NCBI GenBank assembly: GCA_017577575.1 | Contig: PKRG01000011.1 | Coordinates: forward strand, 1 to 64,000 | Direction of reading: 5' to 3' | From: Acidimicrobiia bacterium | Lineage (GTDB): Bacteria; Actinomycetota; Acidimicrobiia; Spongiisociales; ZC4RG35 | DNA length: 64,000 nt | Shown: in pieces, positions 32,374 through 44,945 of the stretch | Layout of the letters: each line of letters opens with the position of its first letter | How positions within the stretch are numbered: the stretch's first letter is position 1 | Notes under the pieces: generated by a model | Told to the model about the DNA's origin: nothing | The model's input: the letters and a program-made list of their open reading frames with translations, nothing else | Database searches by the model: none | Position numbers and translations under genes: made by a program

Positions 32374-33289
32374 CGGTCCTCCTCGAGGATGGCCGATCCG
32401 ATCAGATCGGCGACGGACGTCACGCCATGGCGCCTGCACCACGAGACGAGCTCGCCCAGGATGCGCGCCGCCGCTCGGGGCTCGGCGAAGTGGACGGTCC
32501 CCAGACCCACCGCCGTCGCCCCCGCCATCAGGTACTCGACGACGTCGCGGCCGGTGACCACGCCCCCACAGCCGACGATCGGCAGCCCGGGCAGCCGGGA
32601 AGCCACCTCCATCACGCAACGCAGGGCGATGGGTTTGAGGGGCGGGCCCGAATAGCCTCCGGCGCCGCTGGAGAGGACCGGTCTCCGCCCCTCCACGTCG
32701 ATGGCGGCCCCGGAGATGGTGTTGGTGAGGGTGACCCAATCGGCGCCGGCGGCGGCACACGCCTCCGCGACGGCGACGATGTCGTCGGCGTTGGGAGACA
32801 GCTTCGCCCCGATCGGGCCCGCCGTCTGTTCCCGCACGGCGGCGACCACCTCGGCGGAGCGCTCGGGGTCGAGCGCGAACATCCGCCCGTCCTCCAGATT
32901 CGGGCAGGAGAGGTTGATCTCGACCGCCGCCACACCCGCCGCTTCCATCCTGGACGCCACCCGGGCGAACTCGCCGGGCGTGCGACCCACGGCCGACCCC
33001 CACACCCGACAGCTCAGGTTCGCCAGCCGCGGGGCGGTCTCGCGCACCCAGGCGTCGATGCCGGGGTTCTGGATGCCGATCGCATTCAGCATCCCCTCGC
33101 CGGCGGGAGCGAGCCGCGGCGGGCGCCTCCCCGGCCAGGGCTCCTCCGACACCGACTTGGCGGTCATGGCCCCGTAGGCCGACACGTCGGCGACCCGGGC
33201 GAACTCCCACACCGAGCCCACCGTCCCCGAGGCGGCGACGAGGGGCGTGGCGAGACGCTGGGATCCGAGGTCTACGGCAGTGGCGACCG

Positions 33290-33293
<4 letters not shown>
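32370..33293 (-). CDS. pyrD: Dihydroorotate dehydrogenase, class 1 (1B-like)
   Basis: A flavoprotein that oxidises dihydroorotate to orotate. The 307-residue protein has the class 1 catalytic cysteine (C130 in EINLSCPNLE). Other landmarks are AKSVSEEPWPGRRPPRL, NAIGIQNPG, GAKLSPN, TLTNTISG and SGPPLKPIALR, and the FMN-phosphate site VGCGGVVTGRDVVEYLMAGA. The sequence style matches class 1B, which normally pairs with the iron-sulfur subunit PyrK; no pyrK is present in this operon. ATG 33293 overlaps carB as ATGA. Confidence 0.94.
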
Positions 33294-37693
<4,400 letters not shown>

Positions 37694-37697
<4 letters not shown>

Positions 37698-38965
37698 GCC
37701 GTCTCCTGGTGTGTCAGCCGGCCCCGAAGCAGCGTGGCACGGACCTTGCCGGTGAGCTGGCGGCCCAAGAACGGGCTGTTCTGGCTGCGGGAGTGGAAAC
37801 GCCGCGGCGTCCAGGTGGCCGTCGGGTCGACCACCACCAGGTTGGCGGGCGAGCCGGGAGCGACCGGCCGGCCGTGCTCTTCGAGGCGGGCGATCCGGGC
37901 CGGGGAGATCGACAGGGCCTCGAAGAAGCGCTGCTGGTCGATGCCGGTGGCGGTGATGGTGGCGGCGGCGGCCGTCTCGAGCCCGATGACGCCCCGCGGG
38001 GCCTCCTCGAACGTCACTTCTTGTTCGTGGTCGGCATGCGGAGCGTGATCGGTGGCCACGGCATCGATGGTCCCGTCGAGCAGGGCTCGGCGCAACTCGG
38101 CCACGTCGTCGGGTGTGCGGAGCGGCGGGTACATCTTGAAGTTCGGGTCCATGGATTCCACTTCATGGTGGTCGAACACGAGGTGGTGCGGTGCGACCTC
38201 GGCGGTGACCGGGAGCCCGGCCGCCTTGGCGCGGCGGATCAATTCCACCGTTCCGGCGGTCGAAACGTGCTGCACGTGGTAGGTGGCACCGGTGAGCTCC
38301 ACGAGCGCCAGGTCGCGGGCGACGACCGTCTCCTCGGCCAGGGCGGGAAGCCCGCGCATGCCGAGCCGCGAGGAGACGGACCCCTCGTGCATGTGGCCGC
38401 CCCCGGCCAGCCCGGGGTCTTCGGCGTGCTGGGCGATCACGCAGTCCCGGTCGGCCAGGTACTCCATCGCTCTCCGCAGCAGGCCGGCGTCGACGAGGGT
38501 GTCGCCGTCGTCGGTGAACAGGCGGACGCCCGCTTCGATCAGCTCGTCGAACCGGGCGAGGTGCTCGCCTTCCCTGCCCAGGCTGAGGGCCCCCGCCGGG
38601 ACCACGTCGCACAGGCCCACCTTGGCGCCCCGTTCGGCGACGAAGCGGGCGCGGTGGCCCTCGTCGATCGCCGGCACCGTGTTGGGCATCGCCACCACCG
38701 CGGTGAAGCCCCCGGCTGCGGCTGCCCGGCTTCCCGAGGCGATGTCCTCTTTCCATTCCTGGCCCGGCTCGCGCAGATGGGTGTGGAGGTCGACCAGGCC
38801 GGGCCCGACCCAGCAGCCGCTGGCGTCCAGCACCTGGGCGGACGGCGACTGCCGCGGCTGCGCCGGCGCCTCGTCGACCGCGATCACCTCCTCCCCGTCG
38901 ACGACCACATCGGCGACGACGATGCCGTCGGGGGTCAGGACCGAGCCGCCGCGGATGACGATCAT
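37694..38965 (-). CDS. pyrC: Dihydroorotase
   Basis: Cyclises carbamoyl aspartate to dihydroorotate. The 423 residues follow the long, class I (PyrC type I) pattern: metal motif GLVDLHTHLREPGQEWKEDI, AAAGGFTAVVAMPNT, QHAEDPGLAGGG, the VAPHHLVF block, and the catalytic Asp in AVATDHAPH. RGVIGLETA follows. ATG 38965 overlaps pyrB by ATGA and begins MIVIRGGSVLTPDG, the family start. Upstream in-frame sequence is arginine-rich shadow. It overlaps carA by ATGA. Confidence 0.96.
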
Positions 38966-39882
38966 GTCCCCTCCCCCGGTGAGGCGAGGAGCCGGAACAG
39001 CACGGCCATGCGGGCGGCGACGCCGTTTCGCACCTGGTCGAGGATCAGGGTGCGGGACGAGTCGGCCACGTGGGGGGAGATCTCCACTCCCCGGTTCATC
39101 GGTCCCGGGTGCATGACCACGGCCTCGGGGCGGAGGCGGGCGAACCGGGCGTCGTCGAGGCCGAAGCGCCGGACGTACTCGGGCAGCGACGTGAACCCGG
39201 TAGCGCCGCCCCGTTCCTGTTGGATCCGCAGCAGGTAGACGACGTCGAGGTCCGCCAGCACGTCGTCGAAGTCGTGGGCGACCTCGACCGGCCAGCCGGT
39301 CATGTCGAGCGGGAGGAGCGTGGGCGGGGCGATGAGCGTCACCCTGGCGCCCAGCGTGGAGAATGCTTGCAGCCCCGAGCGCGCCACCCGCGAGTGCCGG
39401 ATGTCGCCGACGATCCCCACGTGGAGGCCGTCCAACTTCCCGAAGTGGCGCCGCAACGTGAGGGAGTCGAGGATGGCCTGCGTCGGGTGCTGGTGGGCGC
39501 CGTCGCCGGCGTTCACCACCGGGACGTCCACCCACTGGGCGACACGGTGAGCGGCGCCGGTGGCGGAGTGCCGCACCACCATGAGGTCGGCTCCCATCGC
39601 TCGCAGGGTGAGCGCCGTGTCCTTGAGGCTCTCTCCCTTCGTCACCGACGAGGTCGCCGGGGCGAACGTGAGCACGTCGGCCGACAGCGCCCGGGCGGCC
39701 CGCTCGAACGACAGGCGGGTGCGGGTCGACGGCTCGAAGAACATCGTGGCGACGGTGGCGCCCCGCAGCGTCGGCACCTTGGGGATGGGGCGGTCCAGGA
39801 CCTCCAGGAACTCGTCGGCCAGGTCCAGGAAGTCCTCGAGCTCCTCCCGGGACATGCCCTCGATGGTCAGGAGATGCCTCAC
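38962..39882 (-). CDS. pyrB: Aspartate carbamoyltransferase catalytic subunit
   Basis: Joins carbamoyl phosphate and aspartate in the committed pyrimidine step. The 306 residues carry an intact carbamoyl-phosphate loop (FFEPSTRTRLSFERA), the SVTKGESLKDT loop lysine, VVRHSATGAAH, NAGDGAHQHPTQAILD, and the aspartate-side HPGPMNRGVEI. The intact STRTR contrasts with SLRTW in the ArgF of this window. No pyrI regulatory subunit is present. GTG 39882 overlaps the pyrR stop as GTGA. Confidence 0.97.
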   Translation of the reverse strand: MRHLLTIEGMSREELEDFLDLADEFLEVLDRPIPKVPTLRGATVATMFFEPSTRTRLSFERAARALSADVLTFAPATSSVTKGESLKDTALTLRAMGADLMVVRHSATGAAHRVAQWVDVPVVNAGDGAHQHPTQAILDSLTLRRHFGKLDGLHVGIVGDIRHSRVARSGLQAFSTLGARVTLIAPPTLLPLDMTGWPVEVAHDFDDVLADLDVVYLLRIQQERGGATGFTSLPEYVRRFGLDDARFARLRPEAVVMHPGPMNRGVEISPHVADSSRTLILDQVRNGVAARMAVLFRLLASPGEGT

Positions 39883-40424
39883 GGCTCCTCCCCGTCGCGG
39901 ACGAACACGCCCCATTCCCCGTCGACGCCGGCGACCGACACGACGACCCGCTGGTCGAGCGACGTGGGGATGTTCTTTCCGACGTAGTCGGGACGGATCG
40001 GGAGCTGACGGTGGCCACGGTCGACCATCACGGCCAGCTCGATCCTCTCGGCGCGCCCCAGGTCGGAGAGGGCGTCCAGAGCGGCGCGGATGGTGCGGCC
40101 GGTGAAGAGCACGTCGTCGACCAGGACGACGGGGCGGTCGGTGATGTCGACGGGCAGGGAGGTGCGGGCCAGGCTGGTGGCACGGCGGCGGGACAGGTCG
40201 TCGCGGTAGAGGCCGATGTCCAGCTCGCCGACGGGCACGGCGACGCCTTCGAACTCCCCGATGGCGGCGGCGATCGCCTCCGCCAGGGGCACCCCCCGGG
40301 TGTGGATCCCTACGAGAACGACCCGGTCGGCGCCGTGGTGGCGCTCGATGATCTCGTGGGCGAGTCGGTGGATGGCGCGCCGCACGTCGTCGGCGTCCAT
40401 CACCACGGCGCTGGTGGCCGTCAT
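39879..40424 (-). CDS. pyrR: Pyrimidine operon regulator PyrR / uracil phosphoribosyltransferase
   Basis: A UMP-sensing RNA-binding protein that controls pyr genes and often has weak uracil phosphoribosyltransferase activity. The 181-residue product has the PRPP loop VVLVDDVLFTGRTIRAALDAL, GVPLAEAIAAAI, the RDD segment LYRDDLSRR and the family C-terminal VDRGHRQLPIRPDYVGKNIPTS. ATG 40424 follows AAAGGAG. A PyrR-binding-loop-like sequence lies immediately upstream, so it probably represses its own translation and, through the chain of overlaps, that of the entire operon. Confidence 0.97.
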   Translation of the reverse strand: MTATSAVVMDADDVRRAIHRLAHEIIERHHGADRVVLVGIHTRGVPLAEAIAAAIGEFEGVAVPVGELDIGLYRDDLSRRRATSLARTSLPVDITDRPVVLVDDVLFTGRTIRAALDALSDLGRAERIELAVMVDRGHRQLPIRPDYVGKNIPTSLDQRVVVSVAGVDGEWGVFVRDGEEP

Positions 40425-40435
40425 CCTGCTCCTTT

Positions 40436-40453
40436 CCGGCCTCACGGGACCGG
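40436..40453 (-). promoter_or_regulatory. PyrR binding loop overlapping the pyrR ribosome binding region
   Basis: The minus strand reads GGTCCCGTGAGGCC (40451-40438), agreeing at 12 of 14 positions with the PyrR anti-antiterminator loop consensus ARUCCNGNGAGGYU. Flanking CCGG (40453-40450) and CCGG (40439-40436) can pair to close it. The Shine-Dalgarno AAAGGAG begins at the next base, 40435. No terminator follows, so control is probably translational, as reported for mycobacterial pyr operons. Confidence 0.7.
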
Positions 40454-40478
40454 GCTTAAAGGGGGCGTCGTCGGCTGC

Positions 40479-40484
40479 AGTGTA
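40479..40484 (-). promoter_or_regulatory. Candidate -10 box for the pyr operon
   Basis: TACACT on the minus strand lies in the 78-bp nusB-pyrR gap and would give a leader of about 50 nt containing the PyrR loop. The -35 region is poor (CTGAGC at 16 bp), so read-through from nusB is an alternative. Confidence 0.3.
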
Positions 40485-40502
40485 CCCGTGGGCCCAGGCG
40501 GC

Positions 40503-40886
40503 TCAGGCACCGCGCTCCTTCTCCGCCAGCGACGCCAGCACCCCGTTGACGAAGACACCGGAGCGCTGGGTGGAGTACGTCTTGGCCAGGCGCACCGCCT
40601 CGTTCACCACCACCGCCGTGGGGACCGACGGCACGTAGCGGAGCTCGTACAGGCCCAGGCGCAGGATCGCCCGGTCCACGACCGGCATGCGGTCGATGCT
40701 CCAGTGATCGGACACGGAGGCGATGGTGGCGTCGAGCTCGTCGAGCTTGTCGAGCACGCCCTCGACGAGCCGACGCGCCTTGGCGGGGAGCTCGTCGAGG
40801 TTCCCGGGGTCGCCGATTCGGTCGGCCTGGTAGAGGGCCTGGAGGGCCCGGTCGCGTGGCTCGGAGGGCGGTGCCTCGGCTGTCAC
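40503..40886 (-). CDS. nusB: Transcription antitermination factor NusB
   Basis: Binds boxA RNA with S10 to allow processive rRNA transcription. The 127-residue all-helical protein has PRDRALQALYQADR at the start, LVEGVLDKLDELD, and the conserved MPVVDRAILRLGLYELRYVPSVPTAVVVNEAVRLAKTYS block, ending with FVNGVLASLAEK. GTG 40886 forms a GTGA overlap with efp; the pair efp-nusB is widely conserved. Its RNA target type is seen at the boxA-like element of the 16S leader at the left of this window. Confidence 0.96.
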   Translation of the reverse strand: MTAEAPPSEPRDRALQALYQADRIGDPGNLDELPAKARRLVEGVLDKLDELDATIASVSDHWSIDRMPVVDRAILRLGLYELRYVPSVPTAVVVNEAVRLAKTYSTQRSGVFVNGVLASLAEKERGA

Positions 40887-41440
40887 ACCCGCGTGAGGTA
40901 CTCGCCGGTGCGGGTGTCGACCTTGATGCGGTCGCCCTGCTCGACGAACAGCGGCACCTGGACGACCAGGCCCGTCTCCAGCGTCACCGGCTTGGTGGCG
41001 CCGGTGCGGGTGTCGCCTTTGACGCCGGGCTCGGCGTAGGTGACTTCGAGCTCGACCGCGGCGGGAAGCTCGACCCCGATCGGCGTGCCCTTGTACATGA
41101 CGAGGGTCACGACCGAGCCGTCGGTGAGGTATCCGGCGGCGTCGCCGACGTCCTCCGTGGACAAGGCGATCTGCCCGTAGTCGTCGAGGTTCATGAAGTG
41201 GAACCCGAGGTCGTCGGAGTAGAGGAACTGGTGGTCCACCCGCTCGATGATCGCCTGGGGGACGTCCTCGTCGGCACGGAACGTCCGGTCGAGCACTTGA
41301 CCGGTCTCGGCGTTCTTCAGCTTCATGCGGACGAACGCCTTGCCCTTCCCGGGCTTGACGTGCTGGTACTCGAGGATGGTGAAGATGCCGTCGTCGAGGG
41401 CAAGAGCCATGCCCGGGCGGACGTCGTTGGTCGAGATCAT
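40883..41440 (-). CDS. efp: Elongation factor P
   Basis: Relieves ribosome stalling at polyproline. The 185-residue protein has three OB-like domains. It starts MISTNDVRPGMALALDDG, and the tip loop reads VKPGKGKAFVR, with lysine available at the usual modification site. VDHQFLYSDDLGFHFMNLDDYGQI marks domain II, and PGVKGDTRTGATKPVTLETGLVVQVPLF-type sequence marks domain III. ATG 41440 is taken over an in-frame start 8 codons earlier because family members begin here. The ribosome binding site is weak (CCTGAGAGC). It follows aroB by 40 bp. Confidence 0.97.
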   Translation of the reverse strand: MISTNDVRPGMALALDDGIFTILEYQHVKPGKGKAFVRMKLKNAETGQVLDRTFRADEDVPQAIIERVDHQFLYSDDLGFHFMNLDDYGQIALSTEDVGDAAGYLTDGSVVTLVMYKGTPIGVELPAAVELEVTYAEPGVKGDTRTGATKPVTLETGLVVQVPLFVEQGDRIKVDTRTGEYLTRV

Positions 41441-41480
41441 GCTCTCAGGATAGGAAGCCGACACTGGGTCGGACGACAGC

Positions 41481-42506
41481 TCACAGCCCGATCGCCTCGA
41501 GGCCGTAGCCGACGTCTTCGTCGGTGACCTCGGTGACGACCGGGCGGCCCACCGCCTCGAGGAGCGTCATGTGGAGGCGCCCCGCCCGGTGCTTCTTGTC
41601 GAGGCCGATGAGGCGGATCACCTCGGCGCGGTCGACGGGAGGCGCCTGGACGGGCAGCCCGACGCGGGCCAGCGTGTCGCGGACCAGGTTCCCGTCGGCG
41701 AACCCGCATCTGCGCTCCGACACCGCCGCGGCGGCGACGAGGCCGATCGCCACCGCCTGCCCGTGGGAGACCCCCGCCGCGAACTCGACCCCGTGGCCGA
41801 TCGTGTGGCCGAGGTTGAGGAGGGCCCGGTCTCCCTTCTCGGTGAAGTCGCGGCCGACGATGTCCACCTTCACCGCGATGGCGGCCGGCACGACCTCCTC
41901 CAGCGGCGCATCGATCCCCCGCTCCCGGTAGGTGGTGACCACGTCAGGGGCGGCGAGGAGTCCGGCCTTGACGATCTCTGCGGCTCCTTCCCGTTTGAGG
42001 TGGGAGGGCAGCGCCTCCAGCACGTCGAGGTCGACGACGACCCGGCGGGGGTGGCGGAACACCCCCACCAGGTTCTTCCCCCCGACGTTGATCCCGGTCT
42101 TTCCCCCCACGGCGGCGTCGACGGCGCCGAGGAGGGTGGTCGGCACGTACACGGCTTCGATGCCCCGCATCCACGTGGCGGCGACGAACCCGCCGGCGTC
42201 GGTCACCGCGCCCCCGCCGACGGCGACCAGGGTGTCGGTCCGGCCGATCTGCCGGTCGGCCAGCCACGTGTAGGCGGACTCCACCGCGGGCAGGGTCTTG
42301 GCGTCGTCACCGTCGGGCATGACGTGCAGGAACGGCTCGGCGCCCTCGGCGGCGATCCGGGCGGCGACCCGTTCGGCGACGTCGACGGCCCCGGGCTGGG
42401 TGAGAACGGCCACGCGACGGCGCGACTCGTTGGCCGGGAGCAGGGGGTCCGGTATCCCGCGGCCGACGAGGATCTCGCTCTCGGCTCCGATCAAGAACCG
42501 TTCCAC
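41481..42506 (-). CDS. aroB: 3-dehydroquinate synthase
   Basis: The second shikimate step, NAD- and metal-dependent. The 341 residues show VAVGGGAVTDAGGFVAATWMRG, YVPTTLLGAVDAAVGGKTGINV, GGKNLVGVFRHPRRVVVD, the metal-binding AEIVKAGLL region, and LNLGHTIGHGVEF with DKKHRAG near the end. GTG 42506 is chosen because GGAGG lies about 10 nt upstream; TTG 42494, forming TTGA with the aroK stop, is an alternative that shortens the protein by four residues. It overlaps the aroK end by 16 nt. Confidence 0.96.
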   Translation of the reverse strand: MERFLIGAESEILVGRGIPDPLLPANESRRRVAVLTQPGAVDVAERVAARIAAEGAEPFLHVMPDGDDAKTLPAVESAYTWLADRQIGRTDTLVAVGGGAVTDAGGFVAATWMRGIEAVYVPTTLLGAVDAAVGGKTGINVGGKNLVGVFRHPRRVVVDLDVLEALPSHLKREGAAEIVKAGLLAAPDVVTTYRERGIDAPLEEVVPAAIAVKVDIVGRDFTEKGDRALLNLGHTIGHGVEFAAGVSHGQAVAIGLVAAAAVSERRCGFADGNLVRDTLARVGLPVQAPPVDRAEVIRLIGLDKKHRAGRLHMTLLEAVGRPVVTEVTDEDVGYGLEAIGL

Positions 42507-43000
42507 AGCCCCAGTACCTCCTCCACCACCTCGTCGATCGTCTTGTCGTCGGTGGTCACCACCGCGTGGGCCGCTCGCCGATACCGCGCCTCCCGCTCGG
42601 CGAGGACCCGGCGCAGCACCTCCACGGGGTCTTCGGCTTCTGCCAGCAGGGGGCGGTTGGAGTCGCGCCCGATGCGCCGGGCGAGCGTCTCCGGCGCCGC
42701 CGCCAGCCAGACCACGGTGCCGGAGCGCCTCATGACCTCGACGTTGTCGTCGGCGAGGACCGCTCCGCCGCCGGTGCCGATCACCACCGGCTCGTCGCCG
42801 GAGGCGGCGGAGGCGATCATCTGCCGCTCCAGTCGGCGGAACTCCTCTTCGCCCCGGTGCTCCCAGATCTCGGGGATGGTGAGATCCGTGACCGCGGTCA
42901 CCAGCTCGTCGGTGTCGATGAAGTCGACGCCGCGGCGGGCTGCGACTTCTACGCCCACGGAAGTCTTGCCCGAGCCCATCATCCCGATGAGCCAGAGCAT
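42491..43000 (-). CDS. aroK: Shikimate kinase
   Basis: Phosphorylates shikimate at the 3-hydroxyl with ATP. The compact 169-residue P-loop kinase begins MLWLIGMMGSGKTSVGVEVAA. The shikimate-binding Asp lies in FIDTDELV, GTGGGAVL forms the second substrate contact, and the lid arginine is in RDSNRPLL. REARYRRAA follows. ATG 43000 shares a base with the aroC stop (TGATG). Order aroC-aroK-aroB matches the common actinobacterial shikimate cluster. Confidence 0.96.
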   Translation of the reverse strand: MLWLIGMMGSGKTSVGVEVAARRGVDFIDTDELVTAVTDLTIPEIWEHRGEEEFRRLERQMIASAASGDEPVVIGTGGGAVLADDNVEVMRRSGTVVWLAAAPETLARRIGRDSNRPLLAEAEDPVEVLRRVLAEREARYRRAAHAVVTTDDKTIDEVVEEVLGLWNGS

Positions 43001-44157
43001 CAGAACTCGGCCAGGCGGGCTCGGTAGCGTTCCAGGGACGCCACGACGTCGTCGACGGTGTCGCCTCCGAACATGCGCAGCGCCTCGTCGGCCAGCACGT
43101 AGGCGACCATCTGCTCGCAGACGACACCGGCACGGGGCACGGCGCACACGTCGGAGCGCTCGTAGAACGCCTTCGTGGGCTCTTTCGTCTCCACGTCCAC
43201 CGTGTCGAGCGGCCGCATCACGGTGGAGATGGGTTTCATCGCCGCCCGCATCCGCAGGATCCCCCCGATGGTCATGCCGCCTTCCGTACCGCCGGATCGC
43301 ACCGTGTGGCGGGTGAACGCGGTGCCGTTGTGATAGATCTCGTCGTGGGCTTCGCTGCCGCGGTTGCGGGCCTGGGTGAAGCCGTCGCCGATCTCGACCC
43401 CCTTGATGGCCTGGATCGACATCAGCGCCTGGGCGAGACGGCCGTCGATCTTGCGGTCCCAGTGGACGTGGCTCCCCAGCCCCGGGGGAACTCCGTACGC
43501 CAGGATCTCGACGATCCCGCCGAGGGTGTCCCGGCTCTCGCGGGCACCGCGGATCTCGGCTTCCATCTGGGCGGCGCTGGCGGGGTCGAAGCAGCGCACC
43601 GACGACGAGTCGATCGTCCTGAGGTCCTCGGGGGTGGGAAGGGGCATGTCGTCGGGGACGTGCACGGTGCCGATGGCGACGACGTGGCTCAACACCGACA
43701 TCCCCAGCCGCCCGAGGAGCTGCTTCGAGAGGTATCCGACGACGGTGCGAGCAGCCGTCTCCCGGGCCGAGGCCCGCTCGAGGATGTCGCGGGCGTCGTG
43801 GGTGTCGTACTTGAGCATGCCGGGCAGGTCGGCGTGGCCCGGCCGCGGCGTCGTCATCGGACGTTTGGGCGCCCCCGGATCGGGGCTCATCTCTTCGGCC
43901 CACTTCGTCTCGAACTCGGTATTGCGGATCAGGACCGCCACCGGCGAGCCCAAGGTCCGGCCGTGACGGACGCCCCCGAGGATCTCGAGTTGGTCCTTCT
44001 CGATGCCCATGCGCGGGCTGCGCCCGTAGCCCAGCCGTCGCCGCGCCAGCTCGGCTCGGAGGCCCTCGACGGTCACCTCCAGGCCGGCGGGCAGGCCTTC
44101 AACGACAGCCACGAGGCCGGGGCCGTGGGATTCACCGGCGGTGAGGAAGCGAAGCAC
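43000..44157 (-). CDS. aroC: Chorismate synthase
   Basis: An FMN-dependent enzyme releasing phosphate from EPSP to form chorismate. The 385 residues begin LRFLTAGESHGPGL and include RRRLGYGRSPRMGIEKD, TTPRPGHADLPGMLKY, DARDILERASARETAARTVVG (catalytic Arg/Ser region), GFTQARNRGSEAHDE and SGGTEGGMTIGGILR. GTG 44157 gives the exact family N-terminus. It lies 18 bp after the prepilin peptidase gene. All landmarks are intact. Confidence 0.97.
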   Translation of the reverse strand: MLRFLTAGESHGPGLVAVVEGLPAGLEVTVEGLRAELARRRLGYGRSPRMGIEKDQLEILGGVRHGRTLGSPVAVLIRNTEFETKWAEEMSPDPGAPKRPMTTPRPGHADLPGMLKYDTHDARDILERASARETAARTVVGYLSKQLLGRLGMSVLSHVVAIGTVHVPDDMPLPTPEDLRTIDSSSVRCFDPASAAQMEAEIRGARESRDTLGGIVEILAYGVPPGLGSHVHWDRKIDGRLAQALMSIQAIKGVEIGDGFTQARNRGSEAHDEIYHNGTAFTRHTVRSGGTEGGMTIGGILRMRAAMKPISTVMRPLDTVDVETKEPTKAFYERSDVCAVPRAGVVCEQMVAYVLADEALRMFGGDTVDDVVASLERYRARLAEF

Positions 44158-44175
44158 GGGCCAGATGCTACCGAC

Positions 44176-44892
44176 CTAGAAGATCACGCCTGCGAGGGTC
44201 GAGCCCCACACGATCGATGCCCACGCACCGATGATCATCGGCGGCCCGTACGGCAGCTCCGATTTGGTGCCGGCACCGCCGACGAGCGCCGCCAGAGCGG
44301 CGACCCCGCCGAGTGCCGCCGTGGCGAATCCGGCGAGGAGCATGTGCGCCCAGCTGAGGTAGGAGCAGAACAAGCCCAGAGGAACGGCCAGCTTGACGTC
44401 GCCGAAGCCGAATCCGCCCCGGGCGACGACGAAGACGAGGAGGAAGAAGGCGCCGTAGGCGAGCGCCCCCAGCACCGCCCGGGCGAACGCTCCGGTGGTG
44501 CCGTCGAGCGCAGACCCGACGAACAGCAGGGCGGCGGCGATGGGGGTCCCCGGGTAGGTGATGCGGTTGGGGATCCGCTTGTGGTCCACGTCGGTGAGGA
44601 AAAGCGCCATGGTCATCGCCACGAAGAAGAGGTAGGCGATCAACACCCACCGGGCCCCGACCGACGAGGCGACCAACGCGGCCACGGCGCCGGTGACGGC
44701 GGAGGTGATCAGGGGGCGGCGAATCCCCGAGCCGCAGGAACGGCAGCGCGACAACGGGCCGTTGGGCTCTCCGCAACGGCGGCAGACCGCGGCCGACCAG
44801 CGGAACGGTAGATCGGCGCCCGCCTGAACGGCGAGATGGTGGACGAGAGGGCCGGCCAGGGCGCCGGCGACAGCGGAGAGGGCGACGTGCAC
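44176..44892 (-). CDS. Type IV prepilin peptidase (A24 family)
   Basis: A membrane aspartic protease that processes type IV pilin-like precursors. The 238-residue protein has an N-terminal zinc-finger-like CxxC pair (C37/C40, C50/C53) and about six membrane segments. The two catalytic aspartate motifs are present: TDVDHKRIPN (D101/D103) and GFGFGDVKL (D165). It is shorter than two-domain PilD, so methyltransferase activity is uncertain. Location between aroE and aroC is a known actinobacterial arrangement. GTG 44892 is the start. The neighbouring DUF4388 gene may serve the same pilus-related machinery. Confidence 0.92.
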   Translation of the reverse strand: MHVALSAVAGALAGPLVHHLAVQAGADLPFRWSAAVCRRCGEPNGPLSRCRSCGSGIRRPLITSAVTGAVAALVASSVGARWVLIAYLFFVAMTMALFLTDVDHKRIPNRITYPGTPIAAALLFVGSALDGTTGAFARAVLGALAYGAFFLLVFVVARGGFGFGDVKLAVPLGLFCSYLSWAHMLLAGFATAALGGVAALAALVGGAGTKSELPYGPPMIIGAWASIVWGSTLAGVIF

Positions 44893-44945
44893 GGGGCCCG
44901 CGATGCTAGCCCTGTGCCGTCGCCCTCATCGGAGACTCGACAGGC

